Source: Methylobacterium nonmethylotrophicum (GTDB lineage: Bacteria > Pseudomonadota > Alphaproteobacteria > Rhizobiales > Beijerinckiaceae). Taken from it: a DNA stretch of 64,000 nt. Where the stretch lies: contig NZ_SRLB01000028.1 of the NCBI RefSeq assembly GCF_004745635.1, positions 16,001-80,000 of the forward strand, in the 5' to 3' direction. This document shows positions 7,680-16,540 of this stretch, piece after piece (within the stretch, counting starts at the first letter, position 1; the number at the start of each line of letters is the position of its first letter). The notes under the pieces were generated by a model. That model made no database searches, was not told where the DNA came from, and saw nothing but the letters and a program-made list of their open reading frames with translations. A program made the translations under genes and the position numbers.

Positions 7680-8410
7680 GCCGCCACCTTCTTGCCGAGA
7701 TAGACATCGCGCACCCGCCGGTCGGCCAGCACGGCGTCGATCCCGTCCTCCATCATGATCCGGCCCTGGTGAAACACGGTCACCGTGCGGGCGATCATCC
7801 TGATGAACGCCATGTCGTGCTCGACCACGACGATCGCCCGGGTCTTGTTGATCTCGCGGATGATCTCGGCGGTGCGGTGGGTCTCCTCGTCGGTCATGCC
7901 GGCGGCCGGCTCGTCCAGGAGGATCAGGTCGGGGTCGCCGGCGAGCACCGTGCCGATCTCGACCCATTGCCGCTGGCCGTGCGAGAGCTGGCCGACCGTG
8001 GCCCCGGCGAGATGCGTCAGCCGGATCTTCTCCAGGATCTCGTCGACCAGGGGCCTGGTGAATTTCGGCGTGGTCTTGCGGCGGGCCGAGAGCCAGATGT
8101 TCTCGCGCACCGACAACCCGTTGAACACGTTCGGCACCTGCGTCTTGATGCCGATGCCGAGGCGCGCGATCTCATGGCTCTGCAGGCCCGTCAGCGGTTG
8201 GCCGCGGAACGCGATCGTGCCGGAGGTCGGGGTGAGCTGCCCGGTCAGCATCTTGAAGAAGGTGCTCTTGCCGGCGCCGTTCGGGCCGATGAGGCAGCGC
8301 AGCTCCATCTCGCCCAGGGTGAAGCTGACGTCGTCGTTGGCGACGACGCCGCCGAAGCGCATCGTCAGATGCTCGGTCTTGAGCAGGGGGACGAGGGGAT
8401 CCACGGTCAT
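7676..8410 (-). CDS. ABC transporter ATP-binding protein, UrtD type
   Basis: 244 residues. Walker A GPNGAGKST near residues 43-51. The segment GIKTQVPNVFNGLSVREN and the signature LSHGQRQWVEIGTVLA followed by DLILLDEPAAGMTDEET are characteristic of UrtD-like rather than LivG-like subunits (LSHG and AGMTDEE). ATGA overlaps couple it on both sides (7676-7679 with UrtE-type, 8407-8410 with the permease). Established role of the family: uptake of urea or short-chain amides. Confidence 0.9.
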   Translation of the reverse strand: MTVDPLVPLLKTEHLTMRFGGVVANDDVSFTLGEMELRCLIGPNGAGKSTFFKMLTGQLTPTSGTIAFRGQPLTGLQSHEIARLGIGIKTQVPNVFNGLSVRENIWLSARRKTTPKFTRPLVDEILEKIRLTHLAGATVGQLSHGQRQWVEIGTVLAGDPDLILLDEPAAGMTDEETHRTAEIIREINKTRAIVVVEHDMAFIRMIARTVTVFHQGRIMMEDGIDAVLADRRVRDVYLGKKVAA

Positions 8411-9453
8411 TCGGCTCCCGCGATCTGGGTCCGGGCGGCGGTCTCGGGCGCCGGGCGGCGCAGGGTCCGTCGACCGAGCCCGAGGAGCGCGTCGCGGAGC
8501 GTCGGCACGATGCCCTTCGGCAGGAGCAGCACGAAGGCGACCAGGATCACGCCGAGCACGAGGTTGGCGTTGAAGGCCTGCTGCGAGCCGATCTTGGCGT
8601 TGAGGTACTGGATCAGGAAGCAGCCGACGACCGGGCCGATCAGGGTGCCGAGGCCTCCGACGGTGATCCAGATGATGATCTCGGCGGACAAAGACAGCGA
8701 GAAGATCGTCGGGCCCACGAAGGCGCCCCAGTTGACGTAGAGCGCGCCGGCAAGGCCCGCGACCGCGCCGCCCACCATGAACACGCCGAGCTTGATCAGG
8801 CGCGGATCGTAGCCGAGCAAAGCCGCCCGGGTCTCGTTCTCGCGCACCGCCACCGCGATGCGGCCGAAGGGGCTCGCCAGGAGCAGCCGCATCAGCACGT
8901 AGACGGCGATGAGCGCGGAGCCTGTGACCCACCAGCCGGCTTCGGGCGTGAGCACCGCGTCGGGCGCGTAGGGGGCGTTGAAGGTCGGCACCGACGGGAT
9001 GCCGTTGAAGCCGCCGAGCCGCGCCTGGCCGATCGTGTAGGCGTCGCCCGCCGTCGAGTTGACGACGTTGAACAGGATCAGGGTGACGGTGAGGGTGATG
9101 ACCCCGAGATAGACCTCGCTGATCCGGCCGTAGAACACGAAGTAGCCGAGCGCCGCCGCGAACAGGGCGGGGAGGAGGATCGCCAGCAGGATCGCGTTGG
9201 TCGAATCGCCGAAATTGATCGCCGCCACCGCGTAGGTGTAGCCGCCGATCCCGAAGAACGCGGTCTGGCCGAAGGACAGGATGCCGCCGAAGCCCCAGAT
9301 GAAGCCGAGGCTGAGCGCCAGCACGCCCATGGCGGCGAACAGCGTCATCTGCATCAGGGTGAAGAGTTCGAGATAGGTCGGGAGGACGGCCACCAGGGCG
9401 ATGGCGGCCAGGACGGCGAGGCCCTGGAGCAGGACCTTCAGGGCGTCGGGCAT
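8407..9453 (-). CDS. ABC transporter permease, UrtC/LivM type
   Basis: 348 residues and about ten hydrophobic segments. SLGFIWGFGGILSFGQTAFF (about 48-67) and RVAVRENETRAALLGYD, with the EAA-like loop VRENETRAALLGYDPRLIKL, match the LivM family. It starts directly after the stop of the LivH-type gene (9453/9454) and ends in an ATGA overlap with the UrtD-like gene. The C-terminal tail after residue 325 is Arg/Ala-rich and cytoplasmic. Confidence 0.9.
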   Translation of the reverse strand: MPDALKVLLQGLAVLAAIALVAVLPTYLELFTLMQMTLFAAMGVLALSLGFIWGFGGILSFGQTAFFGIGGYTYAVAAINFGDSTNAILLAILLPALFAAALGYFVFYGRISEVYLGVITLTVTLILFNVVNSTAGDAYTIGQARLGGFNGIPSVPTFNAPYAPDAVLTPEAGWWVTGSALIAVYVLMRLLLASPFGRIAVAVRENETRAALLGYDPRLIKLGVFMVGGAVAGLAGALYVNWGAFVGPTIFSLSLSAEIIIWITVGGLGTLIGPVVGCFLIQYLNAKIGSQQAFNANLVLGVILVAFVLLLPKGIVPTLRDALLGLGRRTLRRPAPETAARTQIAGAE

Positions 9454-10320
9454 TCAGAGCGTCCCCTTGAAGAAGCGGCCGGAGATGCCCTGCGGCAGCA
9501 GGCGGATCAGCAGGATCGCCGAGAGGAACAGGATCACCTCGCCGTAGACCGGTGTGGTGAGGAAGGCGCCGACCTGGTTGACGAAGCCGAACAGGCCGGC
9601 GGCCGAGAGCGTGCCCGAGATGATCGCCGCGCCGCCGCCGACCACCGTGATGAAGCACTTGGCGACGAAGGCGGTGCCCATCACCGGCGTGATGCCGGAG
9701 ACCGGCGCCAGGAGCCCGCCGGCAAGCCCCGTGACCGCGGCGCCGATGCCGAAGGTCGCCATGTAGATCTTCGCCGGGTTGACCCCGAGCGTCGCCGCCA
9801 TGCCGGGGTTCAGCATCACCGCCCGGGCGACGAGGCCGAAGCGGGTGAAGCGCATCACCCCGTAGACGAGGGCCATCATCAGGACGGCCATGCCGAACAG
9901 GAAGATCGTGTACCAGCTCGACCGGTAGGCCCCGATCTGGAAGCCGCCGAGCGGCGTCGGAACGCCGTTGATGGTGTTGCCGAAGATCGTCGTCACGAGG
10001 CCGATCAGGCAGAGGCTCAAGCCCCAGGTCGCCAGCATCGAATCGACCAGGCGCCCGTACAGGAACCGGATCAGGCAGCGCTCGATGACGAGCCCGACCA
10101 GGCCGACGAAGAGCGGCGCCACCAACAGCATCGCAATCCAGATGTTGAGCCCGGCATTGGCCGAGATCACCGTGGCGTAGGCCCCCAGCATCACGAACTC
10201 GCCGTGGGCGAGGTTGATGATCTTCATCATCCCGAAGATGATCGCCAGCCCGAGGCACAGCAGGAACAGGGCGGAGGCCCCGTTCACGACGTCGAGCGCG
10301 ATGATGAGCGACAGATCCAT
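9454..10320 (-). CDS. ABC transporter permease, UrtB/LivH type
   Basis: 288 residues from the ATG at 10320; an 18-codon upstream extension lacks family similarity. The N-terminal GLAIIFGMMKIINLAHGEFVML segment (about residues 25-46) is the LivH family signature, and GVNPAKIYMATFGIGAAVTGLAG is the coupling loop region. It follows the binding-protein gene by 57 bases and directly abuts the LivM-type gene. Confidence 0.9.
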   Translation of the reverse strand: MDLSLIIALDVVNGASALFLLCLGLAIIFGMMKIINLAHGEFVMLGAYATVISANAGLNIWIAMLLVAPLFVGLVGLVIERCLIRFLYGRLVDSMLATWGLSLCLIGLVTTIFGNTINGVPTPLGGFQIGAYRSSWYTIFLFGMAVLMMALVYGVMRFTRFGLVARAVMLNPGMAATLGVNPAKIYMATFGIGAAVTGLAGGLLAPVSGITPVMGTAFVAKCFITVVGGGAAIISGTLSAAGLFGFVNQVGAFLTTPVYGEVILFLSAILLIRLLPQGISGRFFKGTL

Positions 10321-10377
10321 GCGGTCATCCGGGTGGGGGAGGGGTTGAACCTGATGCCGAAACGGCTGGCCCAACCC

Positions 10378-11610
10378 TCAGATCGAGATCTCGTACTGCT
10401 TGTTGTCTCGTGGGTTCTTGATCAGGTTGCACACCGCCGCGGTGTCCTGGGGCTTGGCGTCCGGGTAGGTCTCGCGCACCACCCATTTCCGGTCCTTCAC
10501 CGCGGCGAGGTAGGCGTTGCGGGTGACGTGGTGGGTGGCGTGGTCGATCGTGACCTTGCCGGTCGGCCCGTCGAAGGACAGGCCGGTCTCCAGCGCCTCG
10601 GTCACCGCCATCCGGTCGATCGAGTTCGCCTTCTTCACCCCCTCGACCCAGAGATAGAATCCCTCGTAGGTCGCCGCCGCCAATTCGCTGATGTAGGGGA
10701 TGCCCGGCGACTGCTTCTTCAGCTTGGCGACGTAGGCCGTGCTCGCCGGGGTCGTCAGCTCCTCGAAATAGCCGTAGGCGCCCAGCACGTCGTCGCTCTC
10801 GGCGGCGTTGAGGGTACTGGGCTCGTTGACGAGGCCGAAGGTGGTCGAGGCGATCGGGATCTGGCCCTTCATCCCGGCGGAGGTCCATTGCCGGTAGAAC
10901 GCCGTGTGGTTGCCGCCCACCAGCGCCGACAGCAGCAGGTCTGGCTTCGCCGACTGGATCTTCGAGATCGTCGGGCCGAAATTCGTCACGTCGAGCGGGA
11001 AGAAGTCGACCGAGACCGTCTCGCCGCCCTGATCCTTGACGTATTTCTGCATCCACTTGGCGGTGATCTGGCCGTAATTGTAGTCGGCGGCGATGATGTA
11101 GACCTTCTTCTTGTCCTTGCCCATGGCGTAGGGCACCAGCTTCTCCACCGTCTGGGCCGGGGTGGTGCCGGTGCAGAAGGTGTTGCGGTCGCAGACCCCG
11201 CCCTCGTACAGCACGTTGTAGAAGTACAGCACCCGGAAGCGGTTGAAGGTCGGGCGGATCGCCTCGCGCGAGGCCGAGGTGATGCCGCCATGGACCACCG
11301 CCACCTTGTCGCGCACGGCGAGCTGCTGCGCGTATTGCGAGTACATCTGGATGTTCGACTGCGTGTCGTAATGCACGAGCTGCAACGGCCGGCCGAGCAG
11401 GCCGCCGGCGGCGTTCACCTCCTCGATCCCGAGCTTCAGGCTCTCGACCATCGGCGTGCCGGAGGCGGCGATCGGCCCGGACTGGTCGTGCAGCGAGCCG
11501 ACCAGGATCGGCGTCTCGCCCCGCGCCGAGCGGAGCAGCGCGGGCGTCGCCAGGGTGGACAGCGGAACGGCGGCGGCCGTGCGGAGGAGGTCACGACGAG
11601 AGAGGGCCAT
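10378..11610 (-). CDS. Urea/amide-type ABC substrate-binding protein, Tat-exported
   Basis: 410 residues with a twin-arginine signal (LSRRDLLRTAA, residues 3-13) ending near ARG-ET at 31. The mature part is a Peripla_BP_5 / UrtA-FmdD-AmiC-like receptor: ILVGSLHDQSGPIAASGTP, QLVHYDTQSN, VVHGGITSASREAIRP, and ATYEGFYLWVEGVKKA near the C-terminus. Binding proteins of this class recognise urea, formamide and other small amides, which agrees with the downstream amidase. It is the first gene of the operon; the promoter should be in 11611-11971. Confidence 0.9.
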   Translation of the reverse strand: MALSRRDLLRTAAAVPLSTLATPALLRSARGETPILVGSLHDQSGPIAASGTPMVESLKLGIEEVNAAGGLLGRPLQLVHYDTQSNIQMYSQYAQQLAVRDKVAVVHGGITSASREAIRPTFNRFRVLYFYNVLYEGGVCDRNTFCTGTTPAQTVEKLVPYAMGKDKKKVYIIAADYNYGQITAKWMQKYVKDQGGETVSVDFFPLDVTNFGPTISKIQSAKPDLLLSALVGGNHTAFYRQWTSAGMKGQIPIASTTFGLVNEPSTLNAAESDDVLGAYGYFEELTTPASTAYVAKLKKQSPGIPYISELAAATYEGFYLWVEGVKKANSIDRMAVTEALETGLSFDGPTGKVTIDHATHHVTRNAYLAAVKDRKWVVRETYPDAKPQDTAAVCNLIKNPRDNKQYEISI

Positions 11611-11971
11611 CCTGTGTCCAAGCTCCTTGACGGTGCGTGCGGCGTGACGAGAGCCTCGCGAGGTTAGAAGACCGAGGCCGGCCGGCGCTTGCCTGTGCTG
11701 ACCAAAAAATTGGACTCGCCGTGCCAGGACGGGCGGGACCTGAGGGGCGCGGGTGCCGCGCGACGTCGCGTCGAATGCGTCCTGCCGCCGACGAGGCTCG
11801 GTGTCGTCAACGCGGTCTGGGGTTGGAGGCGAGGCTCCGTTTTTCTCCCCGGCGTCGGGTCGCGCCGGGGGCGCGTCGGCGAGGACGAGGAGGCGTCGCA
11901 TGATGGCGACGTGGGCCATGATGCGCTTCGTCCCGGCACCGGCGAGGCGCTGAGAGACATCCTTCCCCGTC
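11611..11971. other. Leader region of the amide importer operon
   Basis: 361 bp without a convincing gene. On the minus strand it lies between the truncated LysR gene and the binding-protein start. The only distinctive element is the short AT-rich dyad CCAAAAAATTGG at 11702-11713 in otherwise GC-rich DNA, a possible promoter or operator landmark about 90 bases upstream of the ATG. No other signal was recognised. Confidence 0.35.
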
Positions 11972-12769
11972 CTACGCCGCCGCCGGCTCCCTCGACCCCG
12001 GCAGCAGCCCCATCAGCGACCGCAGCGGCGGGCTGGCCTCGCCCGACCACACCAGGTGGGTGTGGTTGAGACCGAGATGGGCCGGAAGCGGGTGGCGGGC
12101 GACCGCGGTGCCGAGCACCGCGTGGTCGAGCACGGAGGCCGGCACGATTGCCGTCCCGGTGCCGGCCGCCACGCAGGCCACGATGGCGTGGTACGAGCTC
12201 ATCTCCAGGATCCGGTCCGGCGACCCGCCCGACTCGGCGAGCCACTCGACCAGTCGCTGGCGGTAGGAGCAGCCGTGCGGGAACGCCACCTGGGCCTGCC
12301 GGCCTGGACCGGCACCGGGCAGGGCGGCACCCTTGGCGGTGATCAGCACCAGCTCCTCCTGGAAGACCGGCACGGCGTTCAGGTCCTGGCGCTCGAACGG
12401 CTCGGACACGAAGGCCGCCTCGACCTCGTAGCGCTCCAGCTGGCGCAGCAGCGCGCGCGTGGTGCCGGTCTGCAGCTCGATCGTCACGTCGGGATAGCGC
12501 GCGTAGAAAGCGGAGAGGATCGGCGGCAGCCGGGCGCCGGCGGCGCTCTCGAGCGAGCCGAGCCGCAGCACGCCGCGGACGGATCCGCCGCGCATCTCCC
12601 GCTCGGCGAGGTCGGCCAGCTGCAGCAGCTTCTCGGCGTGGCCGAGGAGGGTGCGCCCGGCCTCGGTGAGGATCAGGCCGCGGCCCTGGCGCCGGAACAG
12701 GGCCGCGCCGACCCGCTCCTCAAGCTGCTTGATCCGGGTCGTGACGTTGGAGGGCACCCGATGCCAGAG
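11972..12769 (-). pseudogene. LysR-family regulator lacking its N-terminus
   Basis: About 265 codons of a LysR-type regulator. The surviving part opens within the helix-turn-helix (HRVPSNVTTRIKQLEERVG, ALFRRQGRGLILTEAGRTLL) and continues through the effector domain (LRLGSLESAAGARLPPIL, VTIELQTGTTRALLRQL, HGCSYRQRLVEWLAE). The usual first 20-odd residues, including the first HTH helix, are missing and replaced in frame by the tail of a decayed transposase. Its position upstream of the amide importer suggests it once regulated that operon. Without the start codon and first helix it is probably non-functional unless expressed as the fusion. Confidence 0.8.
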
Positions 12770-14008
12770 CGCGCGGCGCACGCTGGCCAGCGCATCCGAA
12801 GAAGGTGGGTCGAGCTTTTGGGTACCAGGCGGGCCTGCGTCGCCTTGCGCTGGCGGGCAGGCAGGCGCGCGGCCAGCAGCGTGACGATCGAGAACAGGGC
12901 GAGCAGACAGGGCGTGGTGCGGGCGATCGCCTTGTCCGGCCACCGGCGCTGGGTCGCGACGCCGAGATGGGCGCGGGCCTCCTGGAACGTGACCTCGACG
13001 CTCCAGCGCCGCACGAACCAGGTCAGGATCTGCTGGGGATCGCGGGCGAGGTCTGTGTACGGCAGCGTCTGCGGGGTGAAGCGCTCCTCGGGACCGCGGA
13101 TCAGCACCCAGCGGACCGGCACCACCGGCAGACCCGCGTGCCACCAGACGGCGGTGTCGCTGGCGACCTCGACGGTGCGCGCGCCGGTCCCGTACCAGCC
13201 CGGCACGGTGGAGCCGATGCCAGCGTGTGGCCTCCTCGACGAGAACGCGCGCCAGGGTCGGGCGCCGCGCGCCCTTGATGCGTGGACGTCCGATCGTGCC
13301 CGGCCGGCGGGGCGGAGCGGTTCGTAGAGGGCTGCGTCGAGGCGCAGGCGGGTAATCACCATCATGCCGCGGCGGCTCAGGGCGGCCAGGAAGGCAAGCG
13401 CCGCGAAGCCGCTGTCGGTACCAGCACGAGGTCGCGCCCCGGCAACCAGCGGCGGGCCTGGAGGATGAGCTGGCGCCGGACCTCGCACAGAAGCTTGTGC
13501 CGGCGACCCCGCTCGCGGCAAGCGCGCTCGGAGGGGACGAGGGCGGTGAGGAACGGCAGCGCCCAGACCCGCTGGGCAAAGGGGATCGGGGCCAGCAGCA
13601 TCAGGCTGAGCCAGCGCAGGCCGCTGGTCTTGACGGAGTGGCTGTCGGAGGAGCGTACCGGATCGCGGTAGATGCCGCGGGCCGTGATGCGCCTGCCCCA
13701 GCGCCGCTCGATCGTGTCGTCGAGGCCCAGCACCACCGGGCCGCGCGGCGCGAACGCCGTGATCGGGTGCCCGAGCAGGAGGCAGGCGCTGGCCCGAGGC
13801 GACCAGACGGCACGGTTGAGGACGCGGTGGATGTTGACGAAGCGGCGGTCGTGGGCGCGGCCCATGATGCGCAGCAGACCGGCAACCGTGCGCCGGCCTG
13901 GGGCCAAGATGGCGCCCAGGAGCAGGAGGCGTGGCACCACGAACGGTGGACGAAGAGCGGCGCGAAGGCCAGGATGATCCCGGCGAAGCGGGCGGGCAGG
14001 TCCGGCAT
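12770..14008 (-). pseudogene. Decayed IS701-like DDE transposase
   Basis: A transposase readable only by changing frame several times. The N-terminus MPDLPARFAGIILAFAPLF starts at 14008. A shift near 13940 leads to LLLLGAILAPGRRTVAGLLR and VVLGLDDTIERRWGRRI (first catalytic Asp region). A one-base deletion near 13425 leads to TDSGFAALAFLAALSRRG. Further shifts separate GRPRIKGARRPTLARVL from VPGWYGTGARTVEVASDTA and EVTFQEARAHLGVATQRRW. The C-terminal SDALASVRRALW runs directly into the LysR remnant. The motifs fit the DDE_5 / IS701 group. At least three frameshifts make it inactive. Confidence 0.75.
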
Positions 14009-14589
14009 GGCGGTGTCTCTTGGTCGAAACAGCGCCGGCCTGCCCGTCATGTCCGCTCCGTCACCCCCGCTCCACGCAGGCCGCCGACACGCCAAAAATG
14101 GCCAAAGTCGAGCTAAGTGCACCTGACAGAACAGGACGATTGGGGTGGTTGGGCGTTGGGCAGGCATGGCTCGCCCGCTCCTTGCCGACGATCTCTGGGC
14201 TGCAATCGCCCCGCTTCTGCCGCCGCACCCGCCTCGCCCGAAGGGCGGGCGTCCCCGGGTGGACGATCGGGCTGCCCTGGCCGGCATCCTGTTCGTGCTG
14301 CGCTCGGGCATTCCCTGGGAGATGCTGACGGCCGAGATGAACTGCGGCTGCGGGTTGATCTGCTGGCGCCGGCTGCGCGACTGGCAGGCGGCGGGCGTGT
14401 GGCGGCGCCTGCATCAGATCCTGCTTGAACGCCTGCATGCGGCGGGCGAGATCGACTGGAGCCGGGCGAGCCTCGACAGCGCGAGCGTGCCGGCGAAAAA
14501 GGGGGTCTGCCACCGGCCCGAACCCGAGGGACCGGGGCAAGGCGGGGACCAAGCGCCACCTCGTCACCGACGCGCGCGGTACGCCCCTC

Positions 14590-14611
14590 ATGGTGAGCCT
14601 GTCGAACCATC
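14590..14611 (-). repeat. Short repeat inserted in the transposase (first of an inverted pair)
   Basis: Read on the minus strand it is GATGGTTCGACAGGCTCACC followed by AT. It interrupts ARGTPL/GLVLTGAN of the transposase and breaks its frame. A partner in the opposite orientation is at 14859-14887, and both recur at identical positions in copy 2 (about 17005-17026). Confidence 0.6.
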
Positions 14612-14858
14612 GGCCTCGTCCTGACCGGTGCCAACTGCCGCGACAGCCCGCTGATGGTCCCGACGCTGGACGCGATCCCGCCCTTGCGCAGCGGGCGGCG
14701 GAGACGCCCGCGCCGGCGCCCCGACAAGCTGCACGCCGACAGGTCCACGATGCCAGAGCGCGGCGGCAGGAGTGTCGGGCGCGCGGAAGCAGGCTGCGGA
14801 TTGCCCGGCGTGGCATCGAGAGGAGCGACAGGCTCGTGCGGCATCGCTGGGTGGTCGA

Positions 14859-14887
14859 TGCTTCGACAGGCTCAGGATGAGGGCAGC
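14859..14887 (+). repeat. Short repeat inserted in the transposase (second of an inverted pair)
   Basis: TGCTTCGACAGGCTCAGGAT followed by GAGGGCAGC replaces the short VVER-T segment of the transposase and introduces a stop in frame. It shares the core TTCGACAGGCTCA with the first insertion, in reverse orientation. The same insertion is present in copy 2 at about 17274-17302, so both were acquired before the element was duplicated. Confidence 0.6.
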
Positions 14888-15089
14888 CACGCCTGGTTCA
14901 ATTGCGCTCGCCGCCTGCCCGTCCGCTACGAACGACGCCCCGACATCGACGAGGCCTTCACGTTCCTCCAGGCCAGCATCATCACACTCGAGCGGAAAAC
15001 GTGAAACCAGAGAGTCTTCGCTTTAAGCATTTTTCAGAAATCCTATGTTTTTCATGTAGGTAAGATAAATCAAATTCTCCTGTGATTGC

Positions 15090-15863
15090 TTATTTAATGA
15101 ATGATACTTGTGAGCCAGTAATCATGAGATCAGAAAAGCTGGTACTTCTTGGCGCTTCCGTTAGTTCAGTTTCATATGAAAGAAGTTGCCAGTTGTGCCT
15201 TGAAAAACCTACAGAGCAGAAATCACGATAGAAATCTTCTGCGCTGTACCCATTCAGCGACTCATACTCATTCCACATATGTCGAGTTACTAGATCACGA
15301 GAATCTGGATGCTGTATTGCATATTCCTCTAGTTTTTCCCTTATCCAGTCTTTATTTCTCTTAAGATGAAAAAACGGCTCTGAAATATAATCCGATAAGT
15401 GACTTCCGTAGTATGACGTAAACCATGGAAAAACGCTGATCATTCCTCTGCGATGAGGCTTAAGTACGCGGCGCATTTCTGACAAGACAGCAACGACATC
15501 AGAAACATGCTCGAATGCGCCCCAGGAATAGACTGCATCAAAGTGATCATCAGGATAGGGAAAGTTCACTCCATCGTAACACTTATAAGACAAACGCTCA
15601 ATATAATCAGACGGTACGGCAAAACCAGCTGCCTTGAGCCTATTTGCTGTCTCGTGAATTCGATCAATATCACTTGGTATGATTTCAAGGCCTGTAATAT
15701 TTGCAGCGCCTCGATTGAGAAGGCCAAATTCAATCAGCATGTCCCCGCATCCAACGCTAAGCATTTTACTGTCATGGATATCACAAATTGCCTGACAGAT
15801 CTTATCCGGTGCCGTGTTGTAATGTGCTTCTAGCCATTCTCTATCATTCGGAATAAAAGACAT
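15090..15863 (-). CDS. Class I SAM-dependent methyltransferase (AT-rich cargo gene)
   Basis: 257 residues from ATG 15863; a TTG three codons upstream is possible, but AAGAAG is better spaced for the ATG. Motif I KMLSVGCGDMLIEFGLL (about 33-49), the acidic residue of motif II in ITGLEIIPSDIDRIHE, YPDDHFDAVYSWGAFEHVSD (motif IV, about 103-122) and EMRRVLKPHRRGMISVFPWF (about 128-147) define a Methyltransf_11-type enzyme. The C-terminal third (SLNGYSAEDFYRDFCSVGF) may form the substrate cap. Base composition and codon use are strikingly AT-rich compared with every flanking gene, and it sits between two direct IS copies, so it is almost certainly acquired. Substrate unknown. Confidence 0.85.
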   Translation of the reverse strand: MSFIPNDREWLEAHYNTAPDKICQAICDIHDSKMLSVGCGDMLIEFGLLNRGAANITGLEIIPSDIDRIHETANRLKAAGFAVPSDYIERLSYKCYDGVNFPYPDDHFDAVYSWGAFEHVSDVVAVLSEMRRVLKPHRRGMISVFPWFTSYYGSHLSDYISEPFFHLKRNKDWIREKLEEYAIQHPDSRDLVTRHMWNEYESLNGYSAEDFYRDFCSVGFSRHNWQLLSYETELTEAPRSTSFSDLMITGSQVSFIK

Positions 15864-16147
15864 TACCTTCAACTTCTTATCTATCCTTACCTAGAGTCTA
15901 GAATCACTGAATACATATAAAACGCACAAGAGTCAACTTCTTGCAATTATGCTCATGACGAAAATTTTTCACCTCAGTGGCGATTCGAGAAATCAGGCGC
16001 TGACGCGCGCGACTAATTTATATGTTAGCTCTTTTCGGCCTGCCGTTGTCTAACATCTGTTTACACTCGGCCTGCTCCACCCTGAAGTGGTAATAGCTAC
16101 GCAGGATAGTATAAGAAATACATGTCAAGTAATGTAAAACAAATCAG
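15864..16147. other. AT-rich intergenic stretch inside the IS-flanked segment
   Basis: 284 bp between the two cargo genes, both on the minus strand. It is AT-rich throughout, with stops in all frames. It presumably holds the promoter of the methyltransferase gene near its left side and the tail of the small gene's transcript near its right side; no specific element was recognised. Confidence 0.4.
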
Positions 16148-16408
16148 TTATCTAATAGGATGAACTAAAATAGCTGCTCGAACAGCGAGACGCTTCTGCT
16201 GCATTGTTGCGTCGTTATCGCCGAGTATCGCACGAGCATGGCGTTGTGCCATGACGGCAGCGGCGACGTCAATACGCTTTCCTCCCATTTCTATGACGGC
16301 TCGCAACGATGGATCAGCGAGGTAGACCGACACCAGGGCGTCCAGTTCAGCGTCTGTCCACGCCAAGCGATTGAAATCCGCACACATGGCCGATCTATGC
16401 TTGTTCAT
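16148..16408 (-). CDS. Small protein of unknown function (cargo gene)
   Basis: 86 residues, not recognised. A good Shine-Dalgarno TAGGAG lies 8 bases before the ATG at 16408, which supports it as real. The chain is mostly helical in character: LAWTDAELDALVSVYLADPS, then RAVIEMGGKRIDVAAAVMAQ and NDATMQQKRLAVRAAILVHP, with no signal peptide, Cys motif or membrane segment. Alternating short helices with charged caps could form a small DNA- or protein-binding bundle, but that is speculation. It precedes the methyltransferase gene on the same strand within the AT-rich, IS-flanked segment. Confidence 0.6.
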   Translation of the reverse strand: MNKHRSAMCADFNRLAWTDAELDALVSVYLADPSLRAVIEMGGKRIDVAAAVMAQRHARAILGDNDATMQQKRLAVRAAILVHPIR

Positions 16409-16540
16409 GTCATGCTCCTAAAGAACGCTTATCATATCTATCTCTAGGTAAAATACCAAGCTCCAAAAAGGAGTCCAGACGAGAGGGGGCGCACCGCTCC
16501 CGCACCCGGCACCAGCAGAACTGCCGTCTTGGATCTCCAA

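Larger units (their letters stand above)
14126..14989 (+). mobile_element. IS5-family (IS427-like) element, copy 1, inactivated
   Basis: 864 bp matching copy 2 (16541-17404) without gaps and with about eight substitutions. The transposase begins at 14166 (MARPLLADDLWAAIAPLLPP, GGRPRVDDRAALAGILFVLR, CWRRLRDWQAAGVWRRLHQ) and reaches SLDSASVPAKKG, where the AAAAAGGGGG run is the kind of site used for programmed frameshifting in this group. Beyond it three lesions occur: an insertion near 14590-14611, a one-base deletion near 14732, and an insertion near 14859-14887. The last shifts the frame so that a stop follows HRWVVDASTGSG. The 3' end is truncated relative to copy 2. No intact product is possible. 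Confidence 0.8.

Noticed and set aside
10204..11667. Long plus-strand open frame opposite the amide-binding protein gene
   Set aside because: Arg/His/Gly-rich composition with no domain; it is the antisense shadow of a well supported gene in GC-rich DNA.
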